Assembly: GCF_017377855.1 (NCBI RefSeq)
Contig: NZ_JAFREP010000008.1
Location: 1 to 64,000, forward strand
Direction: 5' to 3'
Source: Acanthopleuribacter pedis
Lineage (GTDB): Bacteria > Acidobacteriota > Holophagae > Acanthopleuribacterales > Acanthopleuribacteraceae
Length of the DNA: 64,000 nucleotides
The translations under genes and the position numbers were made by a program. Under the pieces are notes generated by a model. The model was not told the origin of the DNA and did not search any database. It saw only the letters and a list, made by a program, of their open reading frames with translations. Numbering within the stretch: the stretch's first letter is position 1; every line of letters starts with the position of its first letter. This document shows, in pieces, positions 9,801 through 17,536 of the stretch.

Positions 9801-10280
9801 AAGGTCCGCCATAACCCGAAGCGCATCAAAGGTTCGCTCTCGGCTATGCGAAAATTTTTCGTAGTTCTGAATGGCTCGTTCGGAGGCGCGCGTTTGGCCC
9901 AAAGGCGGCAGACCCGCGCGCTCCGCAAGAAAGTCTCGCGCTTGCCGATGCGTGTCGGGCATTTCGCCGCGCTGTTTTACCGTTGTTACCCCAAATTTAA
10001 GGAATTCAACCAGCTGCAAAACATCGCCATAGGCATCACAGCCCCAGCAGCGCCAAAGCCCTTTGTCTAAAGAGATTTGGAGGCTGCGCTTAGAAACGCT
10101 CTCGTGATTGGGGCAGTCACATTCTAATTGGGTTGCTGTTTGGGCGGTGATTCTGGAGCCCAACAGTTCGCGGGCAATTTCGCCGATAGGAACGGCTGTA
10201 ATTCGTTGGTAATAGTCGATTTTGGTAATGTCGGGAACTGGTTTTGTTTTGGTGCCTGAGTTGGTTTTGCCGGTAGACAA
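6897..10280 (-). CDS. Phage/plasmid-type primase-helicase (CHC2 zinc finger, TOPRIM, C-terminal ATPase)
   Basis: A 1127-aa replication protein. The start is TTG at 10280 with GGAG about ten bases upstream; no nearby in-frame ATG exists. The N-terminus has a DnaG-like zinc finger: Cys54/Cys56, His59, Cys78 and Cys81. A TOPRIM-like region near residue 305 has a VLITEGVTDC segment followed by YICLDNE. Residues about 450-600 form a charged helical linker. The C-terminal ATPase has a P-loop GPYKCGKSNG near residue 770 and a candidate Walker B TALDNVE near 815, as in D5-like or other viral and plasmid helicases. It would prime and unwind DNA during autonomous replication of the element. This argues that the element replicates or once did, so it is more than a passive integron. 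Confidence 0.85.
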   Translation of the reverse strand: MSTGKTNSGTKTKPVPDITKIDYYQRITAVPIGEIARELLGSRITAQTATQLECDCPNHESVSKRSLQISLDKGLWRCWGCDAYGDVLQLVEFLKFGVTTVKQRGEMPDTHRQARDFLAERAGLPPLGQTRASERAIQNYEKFSHSRERTFDALRVMADLFHKTLLSDEKALAWVRQNYGLTLETIKTLKIGLAQYGRTTIEQLEETHGIKRRDVVRTGLFRLDETHGTLTTLNGRVIFPYWKEGRITFMIGRILPWAKDAGKQPKYKKLPVHDPFNRAYVDPSINNGAIYNEDCMRAKPKEVLITEGVTDCIAAMQQGFAAISPVTVQFRDRDVPRLLELLKHKPMVYICLDNELSGVGLKGALKLAKTLEESGIRPKIITLPLGETQQAARQLLATAYGVSASADPKNLKAGVSNPTPERLAEVDRLIGQSKIDLNAYFAAGNTPAQFRSVLGAARHRVELMIDQLSLAVDDELMFQERKEVLTEVARQPEFFIKKCLDRIRNHYGKKAMSYQTLRSELKEAKKAVKEERDYQEVSQALEEEWEKAKPGSCREAILLYESKRPPYWRPSNERIAEIIFEWFQENGGEFVSLPGPRAALFFENELLEINHKDNAVYKPFQTAFHTHTGFTRVDIRGREIIERIQYMALEHGVKCKEFTWLHTVLEEYAVFFNLNNDAGEIAKITPSGVEIIPNGANEDGIFLRRSEKIDPITYVPDVDIRQADEILARLLDENLACSAGDRRFLSAWLQCFLLLDFAGTRPMTRFEGPYKCGKSNGVKLLTTLLYGEPQQKIDTGAARYSDAAANPLTALDNVEVEDADRQMIQFLLTATTKIIREKRDVNSSSGTVQEQAKCLIVTTGIEPLGEQLGEILSRLFTVKFSKKHMSTEFNETDMTIEIRKQRDYLISAIMHKTARVLAMIERGQIRTCMSLLRSSLGEFFQDRANDYLSLMYLMTHCADTPENQETALTKLSPEFVESLRGFDTKTTEIATEGHPIALALSAFFRSFGAALEADTLKKGKGAEAIHLERFLLRPNQPNELKDVLTKDLFRTLALVASTYRLNFPYTSNYQFAQRFADELGVVEKAGFKITRRKAGGNKLRYTIAVLDDDTAEKTAGDTSKPKLSLVK

Positions 10281-10841
10281 TAGACAGTTTCTCCATTCCT
10301 GGAAATCAGAATCGCAAGGGCGAGGTTCTGAGCTGCTAGTGACCTGTTATGTTGAAGCATGCCAAAATAGAAATAGCGGTAGCCGTGGCGAACGTGAGCC
10401 GCTAGACTGGCGCCGGTAGGCTGTACCAAGTCGTTTTCCTGAATTGGCAGGCAGTGCCGAAACCCAGGGGTTTGCAGTTTTGTTTCGTCGGCTGGTTGTG
10501 CGATTTCCTCTTGGCAATCATCGGGTACTGAAGGGGGGAGGTTAACAAGTTGGAGGCTTGATCTTTTCGAACCGATCACAGCCGTTCAGAGAGAAAAATT
10601 CTTCCGTGCGAAGCGCTGGAATAATCGCCCTGTTTTGCTGTTTTTTGCTTTTGAATGTCGCTCAGTTTTCTTGCTATGTCTTGGAATTTTAGAGAAGTCT
10701 GTTTTTGATTTTTTTTCTAAGTGTGATTTTTTGTATAAAAAAGAAGTTGAGGGAAGACGCTGGAACTATTGACCTTAACTGTGTGCTGTGTGTTTCTCGA
10801 ATCTCAAAGGCTGCTATTCTAGCCCGCCTGCAAATGGACCG
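10281..10841. other. Upstream region of the primase gene; AT-rich, no confident gene
   Basis: The part from 10620 to 10790 is strongly AT-rich with poly-T tracts. A leftward frame (10579-10124, GTG start) runs through the rest and overlaps the primase start out of frame, but has no ribosome site or recognisable domain. Promoters for the primase gene must lie here; I could not choose a convincing -35/-10 pair. Confidence 0.45.
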
Positions 10842-12797
10842 TCAATAGGATTTTTGAATTTTTTTCAAATTGTCCCACATCTTCCGTTGTTCCGGCCAAC
10901 GGCACTCGTTGAGCATCGGTCGAATCATGCGTTCTTTGATCGGGTCCGGGCCGCGCTCGACCAGGGGTAAAAACATGATTTCCTCGGCGATGTCAGGTGC
11001 CAATAGCAGCATCTTAAATAGGTGGCTCACGCGCATCTCGGAAACCTGGAAGCGGCGCGCAACCTCGGCTTGGTTGCTGTATTCCCCAGACTTTATCTTG
11101 TGGTCGAGTAGCACCGCGCAGTTCATTAAACGGCTAATTCTGGGAACGCGGCCTTTCTTCACCTTCTTTTCGAGTTCCCAAAGCCTTAGTTCATCTGGGG
11201 CCGTGTGTTCGCCAACGAGTCGCTTTTCACCAGGAACCAAACGTTCGCTTACGGTTGGCGGCAGTGGCTTAGAACCATTCGGCGACAGGAAGTGAGACAG
11301 ACGAAAGAAAATGCGGAATGAGCCGTGTTTGCTTTTGGTGTTGTTGTAGTCGACGCGGCCGACCAAGGCATGCAGCGTGCGCAACCGGTCAGCGAGCGGC
11401 ATCACGTCCCACAGCGGGCCAAACGGTTTCAACGTGGCGCGTACTTGCGCAAACGAAGGGTGCGGCGGCAACTGATCGATGACCAAGCGACCGTTTTCAA
11501 TTTCCGCGTTGACCGTTTCCAGGCGTGCAAGGTCGCGTGCGCTTTCTTCGCCTGGCTTGCCGCAGTCGCGCAACAGCTTGACGCGTTCGGCTTTGAGCTG
11601 GTCAAGCTGTTGGGTTAGCGCTTGTTCTACCTTTTGCCGATCCGCTTGGAAACGTTCGACCAATTGCCGTAATTGGGGTTTGTCGATCGCCATGGCGCGC
11701 AACTCGGCGATAACTTCCTGCTCGATGCGGCTTTCTGCGATGCGGCTACCCTTACAGCGGCAGCGTCCAAGCTGGTGGTGTTCGCGACATACATAATAGA
11801 AGTACTTGCGACCAGCTTTCGCGGTATGGGTGAAGCCCATAGCCCGGCCTGAAAACTCGCAGGTAAGCAACTCGCGCAAGATGCTATCGCGTTGTGTTCG
11901 ACTTGTTATTTTGTCAACGTGCTTCGTGCAGTTCAGCGTCGCTTGAACGCGCTCGAACAACTCAAGCGAAATGATGCCTTCCTGTTCCCCTTCGAATGTT
12001 TCGCCTTGATAGGCGATCTGACCACAATAAATCGGGTTCCGCAGCATCTTGATCAAGTACTTACGATTGACGGGTTGCCCACCGATGGTTTTGCCGGTTT
12101 TGGTAGTCCACTGTTTGGTGCGAAAGCCACGGGCTTGAAGTGTTTCGAGCAGCGCCGCAACCGATTTCAATTTAAGGTAACGTTCAAAGATGTCGCGCAC
12201 GGCTTCCGCTTCCGCTTCGTTGATCACCAGCCCTTTTTTGTGGGGCGAAATGTCATAACCAAGGATCGGCGCGCCGCCGACGTATTTCCCTTTACGTCTG
12301 GCCGCGTCGATCTTATCGCGAACGCGTTCAACAATGGTTTCGCGCTCGAACTGGCCGAACGAACCCAAGATATTGAGCAGCAAGCGACCGATCGGCGTTG
12401 ACGTGTCGAAGCTTTGTGACACGCTGACGAACTCAATGCCCAGTATTTGAAACTCTTCGACCAAGGAAACCAAGTCGCGCACGCTGCGGCTAATTCGGTC
12501 CACCTTGTAAACGGCAATCGCTTCGAACTTTCCCGCTTTGGCGTCGCCGAGTAGCTGTTGCAGAGCGGGCCGATCGGTATTCGCACCGGTGAAGCCGCCA
12601 TCGTTATACTCGGTCGGCTCGACGGTCCAGCCGGATCCACGCTTGGACTTAACGAAATCAGTGCAGGCCTCGCGCTGGAACTGAAGTGTATTGTCTTGCT
12701 TGTCAAGTCCTTTAGCGGTTGATTTCCGCGTGTAGATTGCCACACGAAAGGGTTTGAATTCCACAGTTGCATTAGTGTGCTTTCTTGCTTTCGTCAT
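10842..12797 (-). CDS. Large serine recombinase
   Basis: ATG at 12797 has AAGGA seven bases upstream; a start 20 codons earlier lacks a site. The product is 651 aa. Residues 18-170 are the resolvase/invertase catalytic domain with nucleophile Ser26 in YTRKST and the conserved arginines in YKVDRISR. A recombinase domain follows (about 190-290, with PVNRKYLIKMLRNP), then a zinc ribbon with Cys pairs in the 330-385 region (TCEFSG, then CREHHQLGRC), then a coiled coil (about 395-470) and a helical C-terminal extension with an HTH-like EVARRFQVSEMRV stretch. Such proteins integrate and excise phages and conjugative elements. It sits next to a DUF2924 gene, an arrangement common in prophage-like elements. 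Its presence with a tyrosine recombinase suggests a composite element. Confidence 0.93.
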   Translation of the reverse strand: MTKARKHTNATVEFKPFRVAIYTRKSTAKGLDKQDNTLQFQREACTDFVKSKRGSGWTVEPTEYNDGGFTGANTDRPALQQLLGDAKAGKFEAIAVYKVDRISRSVRDLVSLVEEFQILGIEFVSVSQSFDTSTPIGRLLLNILGSFGQFERETIVERVRDKIDAARRKGKYVGGAPILGYDISPHKKGLVINEAEAEAVRDIFERYLKLKSVAALLETLQARGFRTKQWTTKTGKTIGGQPVNRKYLIKMLRNPIYCGQIAYQGETFEGEQEGIISLELFERVQATLNCTKHVDKITSRTQRDSILRELLTCEFSGRAMGFTHTAKAGRKYFYYVCREHHQLGRCRCKGSRIAESRIEQEVIAELRAMAIDKPQLRQLVERFQADRQKVEQALTQQLDQLKAERVKLLRDCGKPGEESARDLARLETVNAEIENGRLVIDQLPPHPSFAQVRATLKPFGPLWDVMPLADRLRTLHALVGRVDYNNTKSKHGSFRIFFRLSHFLSPNGSKPLPPTVSERLVPGEKRLVGEHTAPDELRLWELEKKVKKGRVPRISRLMNCAVLLDHKIKSGEYSNQAEVARRFQVSEMRVSHLFKMLLLAPDIAEEIMFLPLVERGPDPIKERMIRPMLNECRWPEQRKMWDNLKKIQKSY

Positions 12798-12912
12798 TTC
12801 GTAATCCTTCATAAATTTAGACAGGCTGACGCCATGGCCCCTGGCAAAAGGAACCAAGGGCCAAAAGAGGCGATAGCAATCCTATGGTTAGGTAATCGCT
12901 GCGAGCGCGCCG

Positions 12913-13422
12913 CTACTTATTTTTAGGTTTGGGTCCCAGTTTAAAAAAGGCATAGGGTGAATAGCTTTTTCCAGTCGCGGTTTTGACGGCTTTCGAAAAG
13001 CTGGGGTAAACGATCCCATCCCACTCAAAGCCGTGAGGCTGGATCTTAATTGAGATCTTACGGCCTTGAAAGTCGCGCTCAAGCACGGTACCAGGTGCGG
13101 GAATACGTGGATCGCGTTGTTCGCGCTCGACTTGTGGCGCTGATTTTGTTGCGGGTTCCGGTTCGGTTTGTTTCGACTTGATCGAGCGCGGCGCGTGCAT
13201 ACGGATCTCGGAAAGGTCGGCATGCTTCAAGCCGTGCTCAATGAAGCGTTGTGACATGCCGCGTTCGCCTTTGGCCTGGATGCCCCACGCAACGCGACTT
13301 TTCAGCCACAAGCGGCGGTGCGAGTGCGGCCTTTCGTCGAAAACCTCGATATAGGCCGCTTTCAACTCGTTGGTGGTCATGGAATCCAGCAATTGCAATT
13401 GAAGTTCGATGGCTTGGTTCAA
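12913..13422 (-). CDS. DUF2924 domain protein
   Basis: A TTG at 13422-13420 with AGGGGG five bases upstream is the best start; another TTG seven codons earlier lacks one. The product is 169 aa. The C-terminal part (DPRIPAPGTVLERDFQGRK, then a DGIVYPSFSKA-like stretch and a YSPYAFFKL end) matches the DUF2924 pattern. The N-terminal half carries a short helical LNQAIELQLQLLDSM segment and an RLWLKSRVAW motif also typical of the family. Its molecular role is not known, but the family is nearly always encoded beside serine recombinases in mobile elements, as here (115 bp apart, same strand). It is likely to be an accessory to recombination. Confidence 0.85.
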   Translation of the reverse strand: MNQAIELQLQLLDSMTTNELKAAYIEVFDERPHSHRRLWLKSRVAWGIQAKGERGMSQRFIEHGLKHADLSEIRMHAPRSIKSKQTEPEPATKSAPQVEREQRDPRIPAPGTVLERDFQGRKISIKIQPHGFEWDGIVYPSFSKAVKTATGKSYSPYAFFKLGPKPKNK

Positions 13423-13969
13423 AGGTGCCCCCTGTTTGCACAAATTAGTGTAAACCGGACACTATCTCCGTTTTTCGATTTTGGCCAGAACTTTTTTGTT
13501 TAGGAAGCAAAAGACCGGGAACCCTTGTGTGACAGCGAAAAGATTGGCGCAAATCGCCGAAACCAGGTGCTTGATAAAAAAGTTCGACTGAGAAACCGAT
13601 TACGACGGTTCAAGCTTTCGAACTTTGAGTTCGACAGAAAATACCCGATACAGTCTTTTTCGAACTTTTGGCCAAAAATGCCGATTCTGGTTTACAATTT
13701 GACTCGTAAACCAAATGGAAAAAGTTAGAACCTGAAAAGGATGAGCTTTTTTAATCGAACTTTTGGCCCGGCGTTCCTAAACCAAAAACAAAGATAAAAC
13801 GGAAAAAATGGAGAAAAACCTGATATCAGGCGTTTGGCTGCCATTTTTGAAGGGTTGAATTTTGCTATTTCTTCTCCGGTTTTGGCGGCTGGACCGTGCG
13901 GCAAGAGCGCGCAATCAAAGTCAAAAACCATTAAAAACAAACAAGTTACACAACGCAAGCCCATAAACA
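13423..13969. other. Right edge of the accessory element; repeated TCGAACTTTTGGCC words
   Basis: No gene is supported. TCGAACTTTTGGCC occurs at 13660-13673 and 13755-13768, and shorter GTTCGA/TCGAAC words cluster between 13575 and 13640. These may bind a recombinase or a regulator. The junction between element and chromosome most likely lies in this stretch, because the tRNA terminator just to the right is intact. Confidence 0.5.
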
Positions 13970-14006
13970 ACAAAAGCACCCATCTCGTAAACCACGAGGG
14001 GTGCTT
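13970..14006 (-). terminator. Terminator of the tRNA-Pro/tRNA-Arg operon
   Basis: Read on the minus strand, AAGCACCC pairs with GGGTGCTT, with an inner CTCGT/ACGAG stem, and TTTTGTTG follows. It lies about 25 bases downstream of tRNA-Arg. Confidence 0.85.
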
Positions 14007-14029
14007 GGTTCGAAAACCTGAAGGCGTAG

Positions 14030-14103
<74 letters not shown>

Positions 14104-14109
14104 TTAAAG

Positions 14110-14186
<77 letters not shown>

Positions 14187-14198
14187 ACACGAGTGGGA

Positions 14199-14227
14199 AT
14201 ATTAGCCTTTTCATTTTGGGTTGTCAA
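14199..14227 (-). promoter_or_regulatory. Sigma70-type promoter of the tRNA operon
   Basis: Minus strand: TTGACA (14227-14222), 17-bp spacer, TAATAT (14204-14199). The start of transcription would fall a few bases before tRNA-Pro. The match to consensus is nearly perfect. Confidence 0.9.
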
Positions 14228-14618
14228 ACGCAAAATTTGCTTTTTTTTGATTTCTCTCGGTTTTCTGTTTTTGAGCCTTGTTGTCGCTGTATGGGGCCTG
14301 CTCAAGCCCTTTGTTTGCTTGGGTTTGTAAGCGTGTGTTGTGCGGCTGGGCCGGCGTCCTCGACAGGGTGCCGATAAGCTTTTTGTCTGGGCTTGGTCTG
14401 GATTTTGGCCGCGGCGCCCGCCTTGTCCCGCTTTGTGGCGGGTTCCCAGGGCCTTGGCGGATGGGTTCGCTGCCCGCGGCGGTGGGTTTGTCTGTCGTCG
14501 TGGTTCGCGCATAACCTTGTACTGGGCCCCACGTATCATCCTGTGTTAGGTTTGGGGTTCACGGTGCTTCCGGCTTCGTAACCCAATACGAAACGACCAT
14601 TTGCACGAGGGGTTGAGG
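14228..14618. other. Intergenic, nothing recognised
   Basis: A T-rich patch near 14240-14270 is followed by GC-rich sequence. Frames here have no ribosome site and no recognisable product. Confidence 0.4.
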
Positions 14619-14837
14619 ATGAAGCGCATCTCCATTTTGCTGTTCTTAATCGGTGCCGCCATTTTGTTGGGGCTCGGTATTGCCAAAGTTACCGACTTCT
14701 CGCTGGCCCTCTCGGTCGGTATCTCCTCGGTCGGCTGCGTGCTTATTTTTCTCATGCTGGACGTGCGCCCCGAACAATCGTCCAAGGACACGATCTACCG
14801 CCTCACCCGCGGCAGCTGGTATCGCAAAAAGAAGTAG
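14619..14837 (+). CDS. Small two-TM membrane protein
   Basis: ATG at 14619 has GAGGGG (14607-14612) upstream. The 72-aa product starts MKRISILLFLIGAAILLG, then a second hydrophobic segment (about 28-48, ending LIFLMLD) and a basic tail ending RKKK. It looks like an inner-membrane protein with two helices and a short loop. No family is recognised. It is nine bases ahead of bolA and probably co-transcribed with it. Confidence 0.75.
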   Translation: MKRISILLFLIGAAILLGLGIAKVTDFSLALSVGISSVGCVLIFLMLDVRPEQSSKDTIYRLTRGSWYRKKK

Positions 14838-14846
14838 GAGCCGCTC

Positions 14847-15161
14847 ATGACGGTTGAACAACAGATAAACGACAAATTGGTGCAGCACTTTCAGCCACAA
14901 CACCTCGAGGTCATCAACGAAAGTTTTAAGCACAATGTGCCGCCCAACGCCGAAACCCATTTTCGCGTGGTGATGGTCGCCGAGCAATTTGACGCGCTGA
15001 AACCGGTCGCCCGTCATCGCCAGGTCAATCAATTACTGGCCGCTGAATTGGCCGGCGGTGTCCATGCGCTTTCGCTCAAGCTCTACAGCCCGCAACAATG
15101 GGTTGCCGCCGGCGGCGAAGCCTTGCCTTCACCGCCTTGTGCGAGCAAAAAAGGGTTTTAG
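14847..15161 (+). CDS. bolA: BolA family protein
   Basis: 104 aa, the usual size. The core has NESFKHNVPPNAETHFRVV and then RHRQVNQLLA and GVHALSLKLYSP stretches, matching the BolA alpha-beta fold. The conserved His residues (His30 and His41 region, and the RHR histidine) could bind iron-sulfur cluster together with a monothiol glutaredoxin. The known role of the family is iron-sulfur/iron homeostasis and stress-linked morphology. It follows the small membrane gene closely and converges on ferrochelatase, an iron-using enzyme; this proximity may be coincidental. Confidence 0.92.
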   Translation: MTVEQQINDKLVQHFQPQHLEVINESFKHNVPPNAETHFRVVMVAEQFDALKPVARHRQVNQLLAAELAGGVHALSLKLYSPQQWVAAGGEALPSPPCASKKGF

Positions 15162-15179
15162 CGGATTTAACCCACTTAT

Positions 15180-16238
15180 TTACACGGTCATCGCGGTGGT
15201 GGCCGCCACGCCTTGTTCGCGCACCATGGTGCACACGGCTTCGACCCATTTGGGATGGTCGTTCAGGGACGGCACCATCTTCAGGGATTCGCCGCCGGCC
15301 TCGACGAAACTCTCGAGGCCGCGCATTTCGATCTCTTCCAGGGTCTCCAGGCAGTCGGCGGTAAAGGACGGGATCAGCACGCCCAGTTTTTTTACGCCTT
15401 TGGCGGGGAGTTCTTCCAAAACAATGTCGGTGTATGGCCGGATCCAGGGGGTGCGGCCCAGGCGGCTCTGGAAGGTCACGTAATAACGATCCTCGCTCAG
15501 GTTCAAGCGTTTGGCGATCTCGCGCGAGACGTGGAAACACTGGGCGCGGTAACAGTAGCGGTTGGCGGTCACGAAGCGGTCGCAACAGCTGTCGCTTTTT
15601 AAGCAGTGACCCGCGTTGCCGACCTCGCTTTTGGTGATATGACGCTCGGGAATGCCGTGGTAACTCATTAAAATGGCGTCGTATTGGTCCAAATCACCCA
15701 AGCTCTCGCGCGCGATCTCGGCCTGGCAGTCCAGGAAGGCGGGGTGGTCGTAAAACGGCGGCACGACGGCCAGGGACGGCGTGTTCCAGTCGGCACCGGC
15801 GATGCGGTAGAGCTCTTCCAAGCAGCTTCCGGTCGAGGAACTCGCGTATTGCGGGTATAGCGGCAGCGCGATGATGCGCTCGACGCCCGCGGCACGGAAC
15901 TCGGCCATGGCGGCCTCCATCGACGGGTTCTGGTAACGCATGCCCAGCCGCACCATGTAATCGTCGCCCAAAAGGTCGGCGACGGCTTTGGTTAGGTTCT
16001 GGCTGAAAATGAGCAGCGGGGAACCTTCGTCGGTCCAAATCTCGCGGTAGGCCTCGGCCGATTGTTTGGGGCGAAAGGGGAGAATGGCCAGGTTGAGCAG
16101 CATCCAGCGGGCGATGGGGTTGATGTCGATCACGCGGGGATCGGACAAGAACTGGCGCAAGTAGCGCCGTACCTTGGGGACACTGGTATCGTCGGGCGTG
16201 CCGAGATTGATGAGGAATACGCCGGTTTTTTGCGTCAT
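15180..16238 (-). CDS. hemH: Ferrochelatase
   Basis: 352 aa, close to the usual size. It inserts Fe2+ into protoporphyrin IX (or coproporphyrin III) as the last or near-last step of haem synthesis. The N-terminus GVFLINLGTPDD is diagnostic; the catalytic His lies in LMSYHGIPERH and the conserved Glu in SFTADCLETLEEI. A Cys cluster (GHCLKSDSCCDRF, then YCYRAQC) matches the internal iron-sulfur cluster seen in some bacterial ferrochelatases. The start ATG has GGAAAGG upstream. hemB lies 3.5 kb away, so part of the haem pathway is near but not in one operon. Confidence 0.96.
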   Translation of the reverse strand: MTQKTGVFLINLGTPDDTSVPKVRRYLRQFLSDPRVIDINPIARWMLLNLAILPFRPKQSAEAYREIWTDEGSPLLIFSQNLTKAVADLLGDDYMVRLGMRYQNPSMEAAMAEFRAAGVERIIALPLYPQYASSSTGSCLEELYRIAGADWNTPSLAVVPPFYDHPAFLDCQAEIARESLGDLDQYDAILMSYHGIPERHITKSEVGNAGHCLKSDSCCDRFVTANRYCYRAQCFHVSREIAKRLNLSEDRYYVTFQSRLGRTPWIRPYTDIVLEELPAKGVKKLGVLIPSFTADCLETLEEIEMRGLESFVEAGGESLKMVPSLNDHPKWVEAVCTMVREQGVAATTAMTV

Positions 16239-16360
16239 GGCTTACCTTTCCGGGAGATGTGGGGCCGGGTGGACCGGCGTGGGAACACCCCGCATCATAG
16301 CGTCAAAGCGGCGACGTGGGAACCGTCGCGTGGCGGCAAGCCTGGCAAGCGGGCTGAAAC

Positions 16361-17275
16361 TCAGTGGAATATAGAGTTAACCCGTTTTAAGGGGTTGTCG
16401 GCTTCAAGGAAAGGGAAGGCCAGGTATCCTGGAACTTCGCCCGGCTCGCGGACGGGGAAACCCTCGTTCACGTGCATGCCGACCACGGTAATGTTGTCCT
16501 TGCCGCCCGCGGATTTGGCCTCGGTGACCAGGGTTTTGACGAAATCCTCGAGGCTGCCGTTACAAGAGGCGCGCACGCGTTCCTGGAGTTTTTCCGGGGT
16601 GAACTCGGAATACAAGCCGTCGCTGCACAGCACGATGATATCGCCTTTGCAGAGCGGGAGGTAGGAAACGTCGACCTTGAGGTTGTCCTGGGTGCCGAGC
16701 GCCTGCAGGATGACGTTGCGTTGCGGGTGGCGCAAGGCCTGAACCTCGGTAATGGTGCCCAGTTCGACGAGGTGCCCGACGAAGCTTTGGTCGCGGGTGA
16801 TTTTGAGCAGGTTGCCGTCGCGGAAACAGTAGGCGCGGGAATCGCCGATTTGGCAGAGGTAGAGCACGGCGTCCTTGAGGAAGGCGGAGGTGAGGGTGGC
16901 GCCCATGGGTTTGCGGATATCCAGCTCACGCGCCTTGGCGAAAATGGCGCGGTTGGCCCAGTGGACGGAGGCCTCGATGATTTGGGCGATTTCCTCCGGG
17001 GCGGCCTCGTTGAGGTCGGCGCGGTGGTCGTCGATGTAATCGCGGATGGCGTGGAGGGTGGTTTCGCTGGCGACCTCGCCGGCGGCGGCCCCGCCCATCC
17101 CGTCGGAAACGGCGATGAACACACCGGTCTCGTTTTCGTACGTAAAGGTGCCGGACGGATTCAGCTCGGGACGAGCCTGGTTCGTCGTTTGAATCAAAAA
17201 ACAGTCTTCGTTTCCGGAGCGAACACAACCTACATCGGTCAGGCCGTTAACCTGGACCACTCTGACTTGATTCAT
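16361..17275 (-). CDS. PP2C-family Ser/Thr protein phosphatase
   Basis: 304 aa. Metal-binding and catalytic motifs are in order: an RSGNEDC segment near residue 19, SDGMGGAAAGE near 58, GATLTSAFL, QIGDSRAYCF, a TRDQSF segment, VLCSDGLYSEF and GGKDNITVV. This is the full set for a Mn2+/Mg2+-dependent PPM phosphatase that reverses Ser/Thr phosphorylation, usually partnering a Hanks-type kinase, which is not seen in the window. No membrane segment is present, so it is cytoplasmic. It is 122 bp upstream of hemH on the same strand and may be co-transcribed. Confidence 0.95.
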   Translation of the reverse strand: MNQVRVVQVNGLTDVGCVRSGNEDCFLIQTTNQARPELNPSGTFTYENETGVFIAVSDGMGGAAAGEVASETTLHAIRDYIDDHRADLNEAAPEEIAQIIEASVHWANRAIFAKARELDIRKPMGATLTSAFLKDAVLYLCQIGDSRAYCFRDGNLLKITRDQSFVGHLVELGTITEVQALRHPQRNVILQALGTQDNLKVDVSYLPLCKGDIIVLCSDGLYSEFTPEKLQERVRASCNGSLEDFVKTLVTEAKSAGGKDNITVVGMHVNEGFPVREPGEVPGYLAFPFLEADNPLKRVNSIFH

Positions 17276-17536
17276 AGCGCGTACTCACGAAATTTTGGCC
17301 CAATTATACGGGAAGAACAGACCGGAGGGCAAGGTGGAGACGGCCGCGCCCGGCGTGACCGGGTTGCTTAAGCCGTTGGTCGTGCGGTGCGCTTCAATGT
17401 GAGCGTGGGACGGGAGTCACTGTCCCCCATCACTTTGAAACGCGGTCCGGCGGGCGCGGGCCTCTGGTTCTTAGTGACGGCGGCGGCGTCGGCGTTGTGA
17501 AAAAAGATGGATCAGGGGTGACTTTTTTCAGATGCT

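Noticed and set aside
10124-10579. Leftward 151-codon frame overlapping the primase start
   Set aside because: Starts with GTG without ribosome site, runs out of frame into the primase gene and has no recognisable domain.
17488-17532. GAAAAAAG/CTTTTTTC inverted repeat after the WYL gene
   Set aside because: Only 8 bp of A/T pairs with no GC stem; too weak to call a terminator.
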